Made by a program: the position numbers and the translations under genes | Source: Pseudomonas fluorescens | GTDB taxonomy: Bacteria > Pseudomonadota > Gammaproteobacteria > Pseudomonadales > Pseudomonadaceae | Assembly (NCBI RefSeq): GCF_902498065.1 | Contig: NZ_CABVIR010000002.1 | Span: 1 to 64,000 of the forward strand | DNA: 64,000 nucleotides | Direction: 5' to 3' | Notes under the pieces: model-generated | Seen by the model: the letters and a program-made list of their open reading frames with translations, nothing else | What the model was told of the DNA's origin: nothing | Database searches by the model: none | Shown: piece by piece, positions 10,193 through 20,315 of the stretch | Layout of the letters: the number at the start of each line of letters is the position of its first letter | How positions within the stretch are numbered: position 1 is the first letter of the stretch

Positions 10193-10969
10193 ATGTTCGA
10201 GCGTTTGCGTGAAGATATCCAGAGTGTTTTCCATCGTGACCCGGCGGCGCGTAACGCTTTTGAAGTCCTGACTTGCTACCCGGGCATGCACGCCATCTGG
10301 ATTCATCGTTTGTCTTCGATGTTGTGGCGAGCGGACCTGAAATGGCTGGCGCGGCTGGTGTCGAACTTCGGCCGCTGGTTGACCGGGATCGAGATCCATC
10401 CGGGCGCCAAGGTCGGTCGTCGGTTCTTTATTGACCATGGCATGGGCATTGTCATCGGTGAAACCGCTGAAATCGGCAACGACGTCACGCTTTATCAAGG
10501 TGTGACGCTCGGTGGCACCAGTTGGAATAAAGGTAAGCGTCATCCGACTCTGGAAGATGGCGTTGTGGTGGGTGCTGGTGCCAAGGTGCTCGGCCCGTTC
10601 ACCGTGGGGGCGGGGGCCAAGGTGGGCTCCAATGCCGTGGTGACCAAGGCTGTGCCGGCCGGGGCGACGGTGGTTGGCATTCCGGGGCGGATCATCGTCA
10701 AATCCGATGAGGAGCAGGACGCCAAGCGCAAGGCCATGGCCGAGAAGATCGGTTTCGATGCCTACGGTGTCGGCGAAGACATGCCCGATCCGGTGGCGCG
10801 CGCGATCAATCAGTTGCTCGATCATTTGCAGGCGGTTGATGGGCGTCTGGAGGGGATGTGCGGGGCGCTGAAGGATCTGGGCAGCAATTACTGTGCGAAA
10901 GATCTGCCTGAGCTGCGCGAAGAAGACTTCGCGTGTGTGAAGGACAAGGATCAGAGCCAGGCCGGCTAG
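10193..10969 (+). CDS. cysE: Serine O-acetyltransferase CysE
   Basis: CysE acetylates L-serine with acetyl-CoA, the first step of cysteine synthesis. The 258-residue product has an N-terminal helical part ([26 protein letters not shown]) and a left-handed beta-helix of hexapeptide repeats from about residue 65 ([25 protein letters not shown]). His in [12 protein letters not shown] is the catalytic residue. A GGAAGG precedes the ATG. It sits just upstream of the isc operon, a common pseudomonad order that places cysteine supply next to the cysteine desulfurase. Confidence 0.96.
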   Translation: MFERLREDIQSVFHRDPAARNAFEVLTCYPGMHAIWIHRLSSMLWRADLKWLARLVSNFGRWLTGIEIHPGAKVGRRFFIDHGMGIVIGETAEIGNDVTLYQGVTLGGTSWNKGKRHPTLEDGVVVGAGAKVLGPFTVGAGAKVGSNAVVTKAVPAGATVVGIPGRIIVKSDEEQDAKRKAMAEKIGFDAYGVGEDMPDPVARAINQLLDHLQAVDGRLEGMCGALKDLGSNYCAKDLPELREEDFACVKDKDQSQAG

Positions 10970-10984
10970 GCCGAGTCGACTTTA

Positions 10985-11075
10985 GTCGCGGGCAAGCCCG
11001 CATCCACAAGGTCTCGGGTGAAACACCGATTGTGTGAACAACGAGATCCCTGTGGGGGCGGGCTGGCCCGCGATG
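10985..11075. repeat. REP inverted pair (GGGC type)
   Basis: The arms lie at about 10985-11010 and 11048-11073. The left core is GCGGGCAAGCCCGC. The right arm has one change in the tip (GGGCTGGCCC). The pair lies between cysE and the iscR promoter. Confidence 0.9.
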
Positions 11076-11169
11076 AACGATAACGCGGTACTACTGGCTG
11101 TCACAGGCCAGCCTTTGTTATGATGCGGCCGCTCTTTTGCGGGTAAACCTGACTAAAGTACTAGGTCTT

Positions 11170-11202
11170 ATAGTTGACTTAAATACTCGGGAATTGCATA
11201 CT
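11170..11202 (+). promoter_or_regulatory. iscR promoter with type 1 IscR operator
   Basis: TTGACT (11174-11179) and CATACT (11197-11202) are 17 bases apart. Overlapping the -35, ATAGTTGACT at 11170-11179 matches the left half of the type 1 IscR consensus (ATASYYGACT) perfectly. ACTCGGGAAT at 11185-11194 matches 8 of 10 positions of the right half. [2Fe-2S]-IscR bound there would block RNA polymerase, which is the known autorepression. A weaker left half (AAACCTGACT) lies about 25 bases upstream. Confidence 0.75.
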
Positions 11203-11233
11203 CGCCCCATTCCGAACTCCGTGGTAATTGTCC

Positions 11234-11725
11234 ATGCGACTGACTACAAAAGGCCGATACGCCGTGACCGCCATGCTCGATCTGGCGTTGCACGCGCAGC
11301 ACGGGCCGGTGTCCCTGGCCGATATCTCCGAGCGCCAAGGCATCTCCCTGTCCTACCTCGAACAGCTTTTCGCCAAATTGCGCCGCAGCAATCTGGTGTC
11401 CAGCGTCCGTGGTCCGGGCGGCGGCTACCAGCTGTCCCGCGACATGCAGGGCATCCAGGTCGCCCAGGTGATCGATGCGGTAAACGAATCGGTCGACGCC
11501 ACCAAGTGCCAGGGCCAAGGGGATTGCCATCAAGGCGACACCTGCCTGACCCACCACCTGTGGTGCGACCTGAGCTTGCAGATCCACGAATTTCTGAGCG
11601 GTATCAGCTTGGCTGATCTTGTCACTCGCCGTGAGGTACAAGAAGTAGCCCAGCGTCAGGACCAGCGCCGTTGCAACAGCAAGGCGCCGCGCCTGGACAA
11701 GATTGAAGCGTCCGCCGTCGAATGA
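11234..11725 (+). CDS. iscR: Fe-S cluster assembly transcriptional regulator IscR
   Basis: IscR is an Rrf2-family regulator that senses Fe-S status and represses the isc operon when it carries a [2Fe-2S] cluster. From the ATG at 11234 ([14 protein letters not shown]) the protein has 163 residues. An N-terminal winged helix-turn-helix covers about 1-80, and the cluster ligands are Cys92, Cys98 and Cys104 with His107, numbered as in E. coli. An in-frame TTG at 11228 could add two residues but is less likely. It heads the isc operon; iscS begins 50 bases later. Confidence 0.96.
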   Translation: MRLTTKGRYAVTAMLDLALHAQHGPVSLADISERQGISLSYLEQLFAKLRRSNLVSSVRGPGGGYQLSRDMQGIQVAQVIDAVNESVDATKCQGQGDCHQGDTCLTHHLWCDLSLQIHEFLSGISLADLVTRREVQEVAQRQDQRRCNSKAPRLDKIEASAVE

Positions 11726-11775
11726 CAGCCAGAGAGCTAACGGCACGCCAGCCAGCCTGATTTAGGAGATAGTCC

Positions 11776-12990
11776 ATGAAATTGCCGATTTACCTTGATT
11801 ACTCTGCGACCACCCCGGTTGATCCGCGTGTTGCGCAAAAAATGAGTGAATGCCTGCTGGTCGACGGAAACTTCGGTAACCCGGCGTCCCGTTCCCACGT
11901 GTTCGGCTGGAAAGCTGAAGAGTCGGTCGAAAACGCTCGTCGTCAGGTCGCAGACCTGGTCAACGCCGACCCGCGTGAAATCGTCTGGACCTCCGGTGCT
12001 ACCGAATCCGACAACCTGGCAATCAAGGGTGCGGCGCATTTCTATGCGACCAAAGGCAAGCACCTGATCACCACCAAGATTGAGCATAAGGCTGTCCTCG
12101 ACACCATGCGCCAACTGGAGCGTGAAGGCTTCGAAGTAACCTACCTCGAGCCTCAGACCGATGGCCTGATCACGCCGGCGATGATCGAAGCAGCGTTGCG
12201 TGACGACACCATCCTGGTCTCGGTCATGCACGTGAACAACGAAATCGGCACCATCAACGACATCGCCGCCATCGGCGAACTGACCCGTTCCAAGGGCATC
12301 CTGTTCCACGTCGACGCTGCTCAGTCCACCGGCAAGGTCGACATCGATCTGCAGAAGCTGAAAGTCGACATGATGTCGTTCTCCGCCCACAAAACCTACG
12401 GCCCTAAAGGCATCGGCGCGCTGTACGTCAGCCGCAAGCCGCGTGTGCGCATCGAAGCGACCATGCACGGCGGCGGTCACGAGCGTGGCATGCGTTCCGG
12501 CACCCTGGCGACCCACCAGATCGTCGGCATGGGCGAAGCCTTCCGCGTAGCCAAGGAAGACATGGCGGCCGAAAACGTGCGTATCAAAGCCCTGAGCGAC
12601 CGTTTCTTCAAGCAGGTCGAAGACCTGGAAGAGCTGTACGTCAACGGCAGCATGACCGCCCGCGTTCCGCACAACCTGAACCTGAGCTTCAACTATGTTG
12701 AAGGCGAGTCGCTGATCATGGCGCTCAAGGATCTGGCAGTTTCGTCCGGCTCGGCCTGCACCTCGGCTTCGCTGGAGCCTTCGTACGTACTGCGCGCCCT
12801 GGGCCGCAACGACGAACTGGCACACAGCTCGATCCGCTTCACCTTCGGCCGTTTCACCACCGAAGAAGAAATCGACTACGCCGCGCAGAAAGTCTGCGAG
12901 GCCGTTACCAAGCTGCGCACCCTGTCGCCGCTGTGGGACATGTACAAAGACGGTGTCGACATTTCGAAAATCGAGTGGGCGGCACACTGA
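11776..12990 (+). CDS. iscS: Cysteine desulfurase IscS
   Basis: IscS is a PLP enzyme that takes sulfur from cysteine as a persulfide and delivers it to IscU and to tRNA thiolation. The 404-residue product has [18 protein letters not shown] near residue 201 with the PLP-binding Lys, and [21 protein letters not shown] near residue 322 with the persulfide Cys in the mobile loop. Length matches group I enzymes. TTAGGAG precedes the ATG. Confidence 0.98.
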   Translation: MKLPIYLDYSATTPVDPRVAQKMSECLLVDGNFGNPASRSHVFGWKAEESVENARRQVADLVNADPREIVWTSGATESDNLAIKGAAHFYATKGKHLITTKIEHKAVLDTMRQLEREGFEVTYLEPQTDGLITPAMIEAALRDDTILVSVMHVNNEIGTINDIAAIGELTRSKGILFHVDAAQSTGKVDIDLQKLKVDMMSFSAHKTYGPKGIGALYVSRKPRVRIEATMHGGGHERGMRSGTLATHQIVGMGEAFRVAKEDMAAENVRIKALSDRFFKQVEDLEELYVNGSMTARVPHNLNLSFNYVEGESLIMALKDLAVSSGSACTSASLEPSYVLRALGRNDELAHSSIRFTFGRFTTEEEIDYAAQKVCEAVTKLRTLSPLWDMYKDGVDISKIEWAAH

Positions 12991-13075
12991 TTTCAAGTCG
13001 CCGCAAACCAGCCCTGTCGAACCCAGGTTCCCAGGGCTTCAAGAGCGACTCTCTGATGAGTGAGGATTAAGAATC

Positions 13076-13462
13076 ATGGCTTACAGCGAAAAGGTCATCG
13101 ACCACTACGAAAACCCGCGTAACGTCGGCAAGATGGACGCGGAAGACCCGGATGTCGGCACTGGCATGGTCGGCGCTCCGGCGTGCGGCGACGTGATGCG
13201 CCTGCAAATCAAGGTCAACGAGCAAGGCATCATCGAAGATGCCAAGTTCAAGACCTACGGTTGCGGTTCGGCTATCGCCTCCAGCTCCCTGGCGACCGAG
13301 TGGATGAAAGGCAAGACTCTGGATGAAGCAGAGACCATCAAAAACACTCAGCTGGCCGAAGAACTGGCCCTGCCGCCGGTGAAAATTCACTGCTCCGTAC
13401 TTGCTGAAGACGCTATCAAAGCGGCCGTTCGCGACTACAAGCAGAAGAAAGGCTTGATCTGA
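13076..13462 (+). CDS. iscU: Fe-S cluster scaffold IscU
   Basis: IscU is the scaffold on which [2Fe-2S] clusters are built from IscS sulfur. The 128-residue product has Cys37 with Asp39 (APACGDV), Cys63 (YGCGSA) and Cys106 (IHCSVL) as cluster ligands. It also has LPPVK just before Cys106, the motif recognised by the chaperone HscA encoded downstream. Confidence 0.98.
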   Translation: MAYSEKVIDHYENPRNVGKMDAEDPDVGTGMVGAPACGDVMRLQIKVNEQGIIEDAKFKTYGCGSAIASSSLATEWMKGKTLDEAETIKNTQLAEELALPPVKIHCSVLAEDAIKAAVRDYKQKKGLI

Positions 13463-13490
13463 ATTTTTGGCGACGAGTAAGGAGTCACCG

Positions 13491-13814
13491 ATGGCTATCA
13501 GCATGACAGAAGCGGCTGCTCAACACGTGCGACGCTCCCTCAACGGGCGCGGCAAAGGTGAAGGGATTCGTCTGGGTGTTCGCACCACAGGCTGTTCCGG
13601 CCTTGCCTACGTGCTGGAGTTTGTCGACGAGGTGGTTGCAGAGGATCAGGTGTTCGAAAGTCACGGCGAGAAAGTGATCATCGACCCTAAAAGCCTGGCC
13701 TACCTGGACGGCACCGAGCTCGATTTCGTCAAGGAAGGGTTGAACGAAGGCTTCAAGTTCAACAACCCCAACGTACGCGGTGAATGTGGCTGCGGCGAAA
13801 GCTTCAACATCTGA
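13491..13814 (+). CDS. iscA: A-type Fe-S carrier IscA
   Basis: IscA carries iron or Fe-S clusters to target apoproteins. The ATG at 13491 ([13 protein letters not shown]), with AAGGAG upstream, gives 107 residues. The three conserved Cys are in TTGCSGLAY near residue 35 and GECGCGESF near residues 99 and 101. An earlier in-frame start at 13467 lies directly after the iscU stop and lacks the conserved N-terminus. Confidence 0.97.
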   Translation: MAISMTEAAAQHVRRSLNGRGKGEGIRLGVRTTGCSGLAYVLEFVDEVVAEDQVFESHGEKVIIDPKSLAYLDGTELDFVKEGLNEGFKFNNPNVRGECGCGESFNI

Positions 13815-13822
13815 GGCTTCTT

Positions 13823-14344
13823 GTGGGTACTCCTTGTCATTTCGCTTTATTTGAGCTGCAACCGAGTTTCAATCTGGATCTCGACCAGCTGGCTACGCGC
13901 TACCGTGAGTTGGCGCGCAGTGTTCATCCGGACCGTTTTGCGGACGCTTCCGAGCGCGAGCAGCGGTTGGCGCTAGAGCAATCCGCGAGCCTCAACGAGG
14001 CCTATCAGACGCTCAAAAGTCCCCCGAAGCGCGCGCGATACCTGCTCGCTCTGAATGGTGGCGAGCTGCCGCTGGAGGTCACGGTGCATGATCCGGAGTT
14101 TCTTCTGCAGCAGATGGCGCTGCGTGAAGAGCTCGAAGACCTGCAGGACAGCGCTGATCTGGCCGGTGTTGCGGTGTTCAAGCGTCGCCTGAAAACCGCG
14201 CAGGATGAACTGAACCAAAGCTTCGCAGCCTGTTGGAACGATGCAGCGCAACGCGAGCAGGCCGAACGCCTGATGCGGCGCATGCAGTTCCTCGACAAGC
14301 TCACCTACGAAGTGCGCCAGTTAGAAGAGCGCCTCGACGATTAA
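13823..14344 (+). CDS. hscB: Co-chaperone HscB (J-domain)
   Basis: HscB delivers IscU to HscA and stimulates its ATPase. The GTG at 13823 gives a 173-residue protein starting [11 protein letters not shown]. The J domain covers about 1-75 and has HPDRF, the Pseudomonas version of the HPD motif. The C-terminal three-helix part ([17 protein letters not shown]) is the IscU-binding domain. It starts 8 bases after the iscA stop. Confidence 0.95.
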   Translation: MGTPCHFALFELQPSFNLDLDQLATRYRELARSVHPDRFADASEREQRLALEQSASLNEAYQTLKSPPKRARYLLALNGGELPLEVTVHDPEFLLQQMALREELEDLQDSADLAGVAVFKRRLKTAQDELNQSFAACWNDAAQREQAERLMRRMQFLDKLTYEVRQLEERLDD

Positions 14345-14395
14345 CCCAGTGCCGCTCCGGTCGCACGCCTGATATACAGATAAGTCCTGATCACG

Positions 14396-16261
14396 ATGGC
14401 CCTACTGCAGATCGCCGAACCCGGCCAAAGTCCTCAACCGCACCAGCGTCGTCTGGCTGTGGGGATCGACTTGGGCACTACCAATTCGCTGGTCGCTGCA
14501 TTGCGCAGTGGTCTTTCCGAGCCTCTGGCCGACGCTGACGGGCAGGTCATTCTGCCGTCTGCCGTGCGCTACCACGCCGATCGCGTCGAAGTGGGCGAGT
14601 CGGCCAAACTGGCTGCCGCTGCCGATCCGTTGAACACAGTGCTGTCGGTCAAGCGCTTGATGGGTCGTGGTCTGTCCGACGTCAAGCAATTGGGCGATCA
14701 ACTGCCGTACCGCTTTGTCGGCGGCGAGTCGCACATGCCGTTCATCGACACCATTCAGGGGCCGAAAAGCCCGGTCGAAGTCTCCGCCGATATCCTCAAG
14801 GTGCTGCGTCAGCGCGCCGAGGCTACTCTGGGTGGCGAACTGGTTGGCGCGGTGATCACCGTTCCGGCCTATTTCGACGATGCTCAGCGTCAAGCCACCA
14901 AGGACGCGGCCAAGCTGGCCGGCCTGAACGTGCTGCGTTTGCTCAATGAGCCGACCGCTGCTGCCGTGGCCTACGGTCTGGATCAGCACGCTGAAGGTCT
15001 GGTCGCGATTTATGACCTGGGCGGCGGCACCTTCGATATTTCTATTCTGCGCCTGACCGGCGGTGTGTTCGAAGTGCTGGCCACTGGTGGCGACAGCGCC
15101 CTGGGCGGCGATGACTTCGACCATGCGATTGCCGGCTGGATCATAGAGAGCGCCGGTTTGTCCGCCGACCTCGATCCGGGTGCGCAGCGCAATCTGCTGC
15201 AAACCGCTTGCGCGGCCAAAGAAGCCCTGACCAATGCTGGCGCCGTAGAAGTCGCTTACGGCGACTGGAACGCCGAGCTGACCCGCGAAGCGTTCAATGC
15301 GCTGATCGAGCCAATGGTTGCTCGCAGCCTGAAAGCCTGTCGCCGCGCCGTGCGTGATTCCGGTATCGAGCTGGAAGAAGTGCACGCCGTGGTCATGGTC
15401 GGCGGTTCGACCCGCGTCCCTCGTGTTCGTGAAGCAGTCGCCGAGGCCTTTGGTCGCCAGCCGCTGACCGAAATCGATCCGGATCAAGTGGTGGCCATCG
15501 GTGCCGCGATCCAGGCCGATACCTTGGCTGGCAACAAGCGCGATGGTGGCGAACTGTTGTTGCTTGACGTGATTCCGTTGTCCCTGGGGCTGGAAACCAT
15601 GGGCGGCCTGATGGAGAAGGTGATTCCGCGCAACACCACCATCCCCGTCGCTCGCGCCCAGGACTTCACCACGTACAAAGATGGTCAGTCGGCCATGGCG
15701 ATTCACGTATTGCAGGGCGAGCGTGAGCTGATCAGCGACTGCCGCTCCCTGGCGCGCTTCGAGTTGCGCGGCATTCCGGCGATGGTGGCCGGTGCGGCAA
15801 AGATTCGCGTGACCTTCCAGGTTGACGCCGACGGCCTGCTCAGCGTCTCGGCCCGTGAATTGGGTTCGGGCGTTGAAGCCAGCATCCAGGTCAAGCCGTC
15901 CTACGGCCTGACCGACGGCGAAATCGCCAAAATGCTCAAGGATTCGTTCCAGCACGCCAACGACGACAAGGTCGCCCGTGTATTGCGTGAACAGCAAGTC
16001 GATGCCCAGCGCCTGATCGAAGCGGTGCAAGCCGCCCTCGAGGCTGACGGCGAGCGTTTGCTCGACGCCGAAGAGCGCATGGTCATCGAATTGCAGATGC
16101 AGGAACTGACCGAACTGATGAAAGGTACCGATGGCTACGCCATCGAGCAGCAGACCAAGCGTCTGTCGCAAGTGACCGACGCCTTTGCTGCCCGCCGCCT
16201 GGACTCGACGGTGAAAGCCGCACTGGCGGGGCGCAACCTGAATGAAATCGAGGATAACTGA
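14396..16261 (+). CDS. hscA: Fe-S assembly chaperone HscA
   Basis: HscA is a specialised Hsp70 that releases clusters from IscU. The 621-residue product has [14 protein letters not shown] near residue 24, [14 protein letters not shown] near residue 205 and [17 protein letters not shown] near residue 330, the Hsp70 nucleotide-binding signatures. A substrate-binding domain follows from about residue 390. The N-terminus has about 20 residues ahead of the ATPase domain, as usual for HscA. Its TGA shares a base with the fdx ATG. Confidence 0.97.
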   Translation: MALLQIAEPGQSPQPHQRRLAVGIDLGTTNSLVAALRSGLSEPLADADGQVILPSAVRYHADRVEVGESAKLAAAADPLNTVLSVKRLMGRGLSDVKQLGDQLPYRFVGGESHMPFIDTIQGPKSPVEVSADILKVLRQRAEATLGGELVGAVITVPAYFDDAQRQATKDAAKLAGLNVLRLLNEPTAAAVAYGLDQHAEGLVAIYDLGGGTFDISILRLTGGVFEVLATGGDSALGGDDFDHAIAGWIIESAGLSADLDPGAQRNLLQTACAAKEALTNAGAVEVAYGDWNAELTREAFNALIEPMVARSLKACRRAVRDSGIELEEVHAVVMVGGSTRVPRVREAVAEAFGRQPLTEIDPDQVVAIGAAIQADTLAGNKRDGGELLLLDVIPLSLGLETMGGLMEKVIPRNTTIPVARAQDFTTYKDGQSAMAIHVLQGERELISDCRSLARFELRGIPAMVAGAAKIRVTFQVDADGLLSVSARELGSGVEASIQVKPSYGLTDGEIAKMLKDSFQHANDDKVARVLREQQVDAQRLIEAVQAALEADGERLLDAEERMVIELQMQELTELMKGTDGYAIEQQTKRLSQVTDAFAARRLDSTVKAALAGRNLNEIEDN

Positions 16262-16602
16262 TGCCGCAGGTCATTTTTCTGCCCCACGAGAAGTTCTGCC
16301 CGGAAGGCATGGTTGTCGAGGCTGAGCCCGGCATCTCCATTCTCGAGCTGGCCCATGAACACCACATCGAGATGGAAAGTGCCTGCGGTGGCGTCTGCGC
16401 CTGCACTACTTGTCACTGCATCATCCGCGAAGGTTTTGACTCGCTGGAAGAAGCGGATGAACTGGAAGAAGACTTTCTTGATCGGGCCTGGGGTCTGGAA
16501 GCGCAATCGCGTCTAGGCTGTCAGGCGATCGTCGGGACCGAAGACCTGACCGTCGAAATTCCGAAATACTCGCTCAACCACGCCGCCGAAGCGCCGCACT
16601 GA
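16261..16602 (+). CDS. fdx: ISC-type [2Fe-2S] ferredoxin
   Basis: This adrenodoxin-type ferredoxin supplies electrons during cluster assembly. The 113-residue product has the ligand pattern CGGVCACTTC near residue 42 and a last Cys in LGCQAIV near residue 88. It overlaps hscA by one base. iscX follows after 14 bases. Confidence 0.97.
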   Translation: MPQVIFLPHEKFCPEGMVVEAEPGISILELAHEHHIEMESACGGVCACTTCHCIIREGFDSLEEADELEEDFLDRAWGLEAQSRLGCQAIVGTEDLTVEIPKYSLNHAAEAPH

Positions 16603-16616
16603 TTCAAGGAACTGTC

Positions 16617-16817
16617 ATGAGTCTCAAGTGGACTGATGTACTGGAAATCGCAATCCAGCTGGCCGAAAGCAAGCCTGATGTTGACCCAATGTCGGTCAAC
16701 TTCGTCGATCTGCGCAAATGGGTGATGGAATTGCCCGAGTTCGACGACAAGCCTGAACATTGTGGCGAAAAGATCCTGGAGGCCATTCAGGCCCACTGGA
16801 TCGAAGAACGCGACTGA
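16617..16817 (+). CDS. iscX: Fe-S assembly protein IscX
   Basis: IscX (YfhJ) is a small acidic adaptor that binds IscS and iron and slows cluster formation. The 66-residue product has the family motifs LKWTDVLEIAIQLAE, PDVDPMSVNFVDLRKWV and AIQAHWIEE. It is the last gene of the operon. A hairpin with a T-rich tail follows at 16847. Confidence 0.95.
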   Translation: MSLKWTDVLEIAIQLAESKPDVDPMSVNFVDLRKWVMELPEFDDKPEHCGEKILEAIQAHWIEERD

Positions 16818-16830
16818 GCCACGCTGCAGG

Positions 16831-16860
16831 TTAGGCAATACCCAAGAACCCGCGTATAAT
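16831..16860 (+). promoter_or_regulatory. Candidate ndk promoter, -10 inside a terminator loop
   Basis: TATAAT, a perfect -10, lies at 16855-16860. TTAGGC at 16831-16836, a weak -35, is 18 bases upstream. The TATAAT is also the loop of the hairpin annotated at 16847-16875. ndk starts 46 bases downstream. Confidence 0.5.
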
Positions 16861-16875
16861 TCGCGGGTTTAATTT
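16847..16875 (+). terminator. Candidate terminator of the isc operon
   Basis: AACCCGCG (16847-16854) pairs perfectly with CGCGGGTT (16862-16869) around a seven-base loop. TTAATTTTT follows. The T run is interrupted, so termination may be partial and allow read-through into ndk. Confidence 0.65.
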
Positions 16876-16905
16876 TTCACAAATTACCGTTTCTGGAGTT
16901 ACACC

Positions 16906-17331
16906 ATGGCTGTTCAACGTACTTTCTCCATCATCAAGCCTGACGCTGTTGCAAAAAACGTCATCGGCGAGATCACCACTCGTTTCGAAAAAGCAGGCCT
17001 GCGCGTTGTAGCTTCGAAACTGAAGCAACTGTCCAAAGCCGAAGCTGAAGGCTTCTACGCTGAGCACAGCGCTCGTGGTTTCTTCGGCGACCTGGTTGCT
17101 TTCATGATCTCCGGTCCGGTTGTCGTTCAGGTTCTGGAAGGCGAAAACGCTATCGCTCTGAACCGTGAGCTGATGGGCGCTACCAACCCTAAAGAAGCTG
17201 CTGCCGGCACCATCCGTGCTGACTTCGCTGATTCCATCGATGCCAACGCTGTACACGGTTCGGACTCCGAAGCCGCTGCTGCTCGCGAAATCTCGTACTT
17301 CTTCGCAGCTACTGAAGTAACCACTCGCTAA
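16906..17331 (+). CDS. ndk: Nucleoside diphosphate kinase
   Basis: Ndk transfers the gamma phosphate between nucleoside di- and triphosphates through a phospho-His. The 141-residue product has [15 protein letters not shown] at the start and NAVHGSDS near residue 114, with the catalytic His at about 117. CTGGAGT lies ahead of the ATG. It may have its own promoter (TATAAT at 16855). Confidence 0.98.
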   Translation: MAVQRTFSIIKPDAVAKNVIGEITTRFEKAGLRVVASKLKQLSKAEAEGFYAEHSARGFFGDLVAFMISGPVVVQVLEGENAIALNRELMGATNPKEAAAGTIRADFADSIDANAVHGSDSEAAAAREISYFFAATEVTTR

Positions 17332-17359
17332 GCATTGGCTTAAGAGTGAAGGTGAATCC

Positions 17360-18502
17360 ATGACTACATCGACTGTAAAAACCAACCTGCTGGGTCTGAC
17401 TCAACAGGAAATGGAAAAATTCTTCGACTCGATCGGGGAGAAGCGTTTCCGTGCCGGTCAGGTAATGAAATGGATTCACCACCTTGGCGTCGATGATTTC
17501 GACGCCATGACGAACGTCAGCAAGGCCTTGCGCGACAAGCTCAAGGTTATTGCCGAAGTTCGCGGTCCTGAAGTCGTCAGCGAGGACATTTCCACCGACG
17601 GCACCCGTAAGTGGGTGGTGCGCGTGGCATCCGGCAGCTGCGTCGAGACCGTTTACATTCCCCAGGGCAAACGCGGCACTCTGTGCGTTTCGTCCCAGGC
17701 AGGCTGTGCCCTGGATTGCAGTTTCTGCTCCACCGGCAAGCAAGGTTTCAACAGCAACCTCACCGCCGCCGAAGTCATCGGTCAGGTGTGGATTGCCAAT
17801 AAATCGTTCGGCAGCATCCCGGCAACTGCCGACCGTGCCATCACCAACGTGGTGATGATGGGCATGGGCGAGCCGCTGCTGAACTTCGACAACGTCGTTG
17901 CGGCCATGCATCTGATGATGGACGACCTGGGTTACGGCATTTCCAAGCGCCGTGTGACCCTGTCGACCTCCGGCGTGGTGCCGATGATCGATGAGCTGTC
18001 CAAGCACATCGACGTCTCCCTGGCGTTGTCCCTGCACGCACCGAACGACGCATTGCGTAACCAATTGGTGCCGATCAACAAGAAGTATCCGCTTAAGATG
18101 TTGCTCGAGTCGTGCCAGCGCTACATGTCGTCGCTGGGCGAAAAGCGCGTGCTGACCATCGAGTACACCTTGCTCAAAGACATCAACGACAAGGTTGAAC
18201 ATGCCGTTGAGATGATCGAGCTGCTCAAGAACATCCCGTGCAAGATCAACCTGATTCCGTTCAACCCGTTCCCGCATTCCGGTTACGAGCGTCCGAGCAA
18301 CAACGCGATTCGCCGTTTCCAGGATCAGCTTCACCATGCCGGCTTCAATGTCACCGTACGCACCACCCGCGGTGAAGACATCGATGCCGCGTGTGGCCAA
18401 TTGGTAGGGCAGGTGCTGGATCGCACCCGTCGCAGTGAACGTTATATCGCCGTGCGCGAGTTGAGCGCTGACAGCGATATGGCGCAGAACGCTGCGAAAT
18501 AA
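17360..18502 (+). CDS. rlmN: Dual-specificity 23S rRNA/tRNA (adenine-C2)-methyltransferase RlmN
   Basis: RlmN is a radical-SAM enzyme that methylates C2 of A2503 in 23S rRNA and A37 in some tRNAs. The 380-residue product has [18 protein letters not shown] near residue 113, the CxxxCxxC cluster motif. [12 protein letters not shown] is near residue 172. A C-terminal Cys in DIDAACGQL near residue 342 is the methyl-carrying Cys. An AAGGTGA precedes the ATG. Confidence 0.97.
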   Translation: MTTSTVKTNLLGLTQQEMEKFFDSIGEKRFRAGQVMKWIHHLGVDDFDAMTNVSKALRDKLKVIAEVRGPEVVSEDISTDGTRKWVVRVASGSCVETVYIPQGKRGTLCVSSQAGCALDCSFCSTGKQGFNSNLTAAEVIGQVWIANKSFGSIPATADRAITNVVMMGMGEPLLNFDNVVAAMHLMMDDLGYGISKRRVTLSTSGVVPMIDELSKHIDVSLALSLHAPNDALRNQLVPINKKYPLKMLLESCQRYMSSLGEKRVLTIEYTLLKDINDKVEHAVEMIELLKNIPCKINLIPFNPFPHSGYERPSNNAIRRFQDQLHHAGFNVTVRTTRGEDIDAACGQLVGQVLDRTRRSERYIAVRELSADSDMAQNAAK

Positions 18503-18519
18503 TTCAAGAGAGGATCTCT

Positions 18520-19278
18520 ATGTCCCTGCGCTTCGCGCTGCTTGTGCTGTTGGCCAGTCTCTGTACTGGTTGCGTCCTGTCGGGCGATTTCAATCCGATG
18601 AAGACCAGCAAGGGCCGCGATGAAGCGCGTGTTGCCTACGTGCAACTGGGTTTGGGCTACTTGCAGCAGGGTATGACCGAGCGCGCCAAGGTGCCGCTGA
18701 AAAAGGCCTTGGAGCTCGACAGCTCGGACCCTGACGCCAACGCCGCTTTGGGTCTGGTGTTTCAGGCGGAGATGGAGCCGGAGCTGGCGGACGAGCATTT
18801 TCGCAAGGCGCTGTCGTCCCGGTCCAACGATGCACGCATCCTGAATAATTACGGCAGTTTTCTTTTCGAACAGAAACGTTACAAAGAGGCTTACGAGCGC
18901 TTCGAACAAGCCGCCGCCGATACCCTGTATCCTGAGCGTTCACGGGTGTTCGAGAACCTGGGCATGACCGCTTCCAAGCTTGGCCAGCGTGATCTGGCCC
19001 GGCAGCAACTGGAAAAAGCCCTGCGTTTGAACCGTCAGCAACCCCGCGCATTGCTGGAAATGGCTGAGTTGTCTTACGAAGACAGGCATTATGTGCCCTC
19101 GCGTGACTATTACGACCGTTTTAGCCTGCTCGCGGAGCAAAATGCACGTAGTCTATTGCTCGGCGTTCGGCTGGCAAAAGTGTTTGAAGATCGCGATAAG
19201 GCCGCCAGTTTTGGCCTGCAATTAAAACGACTCTATCCCGGTTCGCCGGAATATCAGCAATACCTGTCGGAGCAATGA
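18520..19278 (+). CDS. pilF: Type IV pilus biogenesis lipoprotein PilF/PilW
   Basis: PilF is the outer-membrane lipoprotein pilotin that helps the PilQ secretin assemble. The 252-residue product has a lipoprotein signal with lipobox LCTGC (Cys18). Tetratricopeptide repeats follow from about residue 38 (AYVQLGLGYLQQGMTERAKVPLKKALELD) through residue 180. It overlaps rodZ by 4 bases (ATGA). The rlmN-pilF-rodZ-ispG order is conserved in pseudomonads. Confidence 0.94.
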   Translation: MSLRFALLVLLASLCTGCVLSGDFNPMKTSKGRDEARVAYVQLGLGYLQQGMTERAKVPLKKALELDSSDPDANAALGLVFQAEMEPELADEHFRKALSSRSNDARILNNYGSFLFEQKRYKEAYERFEQAAADTLYPERSRVFENLGMTASKLGQRDLARQQLEKALRLNRQQPRALLEMAELSYEDRHYVPSRDYYDRFSLLAEQNARSLLLGVRLAKVFEDRDKAASFGLQLKRLYPGSPEYQQYLSEQ

Positions 19279-20312
19279 TGAAAGCGGCGCATCCCGAAGT
19301 TGTAGCAGCGAATCGCGTTAACCCCGGTGAGACTTTGCGCCAGGCCCGCGAAAGCAATGGCTGGTCGCTGGCCGAAGTGGCCCTCAAGCTCAACCTCACC
19401 GTTAATTCCCTGAGTAATCTGGAAGCCGGCGCATTCGACAAGCTGCCGGGGCATACTTTCGCTCGCGGTTATATTCGCGCGTACGCCAAATTGCTGGGCA
19501 TGGACCAGACCGTTCTGGTTCAACAGTTCGACCAATCCACCGGCACTGACTCCCAGGGCGCCAACGTCCACAGCCTGGGTCGCATTGAAGAGCCGGTGCG
19601 GGTTTCTCACACTATTCTGCGAATCGTCAGCCTGCTGTTGCTGATCGCGGTGATCGGCGGTGGTTTTGTCTGGTGGCAGGATCAAACCTCATTGCGCACC
19701 AAAGACCTGATCAGTCTGAGTCCGGAGCACGTTGAAGTCGAAGGCGCCGACGGCACCACCCAGATCCATCCGCTGGACGAGCCGGAAGACCAGGCTGTCG
19801 CGGAAGGCCAGGCGGAAGGCTCGACGTCGCTGGCATTGCCGCAAGCCGAAAATTCCACTGACGCACCGGCCGACGCTGAAGCCACTGCGCCTGCAGTTGC
19901 TCCAACCGCACCGGTTTCCCCAGCACCTGCTGCACCGACGCACAGCACCGCGCCGGTTGTCGCGACGCCGGTAGCGCCATCCCCGACCGCACCTGTGGTA
20001 TCGACCCCGCCTGCGAGCGCTTCGGTCACACCAACAATTCCTGCTCCGGCAGCGGCTGCCCCGGTTGCCGGCCAAGGCCAGGTTCAACTGCAATTCACCG
20101 CCGATTGCTGGACACAAGTCACCGACGGCAGCGGCAAAGTGCTGGTGAGTGGCCTCAAGCGTAAAGGCGAAAACGTTACTGTCAGCGGCAAGCCACCGTT
20201 TGCCGTGCGCCTGGGCTTCGCCCGTGGTGCGCAGGTCAGCTACAACGGACAGGTGGTTGATGTCGCTCCGTTCACCAGTGGCGAGACTGCTCGCCTGAAG
20301 TTGGGTCAATAA
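19275..20312 (+). CDS. rodZ: Cytoskeleton protein RodZ
   Basis: RodZ links MreB filaments to the cell-wall elongation machinery. The 345-residue product has an N-terminal Xre-like helix-turn-helix at about 18-85 (GETLRQARESNGWSLAEVAL), one membrane helix at about 115-133 (ILRIVSLLLLIAVIGGGFVWW), and a long Ala/Pro/Thr-rich periplasmic linker at about 180-265. A C-terminal DUF4115 beta domain carries CWTQVTDGSGKVLVSGL. Two consecutive ATGs (19275 and 19278) are possible starts. Confidence 0.93.
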   Translation: MMKAAHPEVVAANRVNPGETLRQARESNGWSLAEVALKLNLTVNSLSNLEAGAFDKLPGHTFARGYIRAYAKLLGMDQTVLVQQFDQSTGTDSQGANVHSLGRIEEPVRVSHTILRIVSLLLLIAVIGGGFVWWQDQTSLRTKDLISLSPEHVEVEGADGTTQIHPLDEPEDQAVAEGQAEGSTSLALPQAENSTDAPADAEATAPAVAPTAPVSPAPAAPTHSTAPVVATPVAPSPTAPVVSTPPASASVTPTIPAPAAAAPVAGQGQVQLQFTADCWTQVTDGSGKVLVSGLKRKGENVTVSGKPPFAVRLGFARGAQVSYNGQVVDVAPFTSGETARLKLGQ

Positions 20313-20315
20313 GTC

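Noticed and set aside
14402..16171. 589-codon open frame antisense to hscA
   Set aside because: hscA carries all Hsp70 signatures. The opposite frame shows no recognisable domain.
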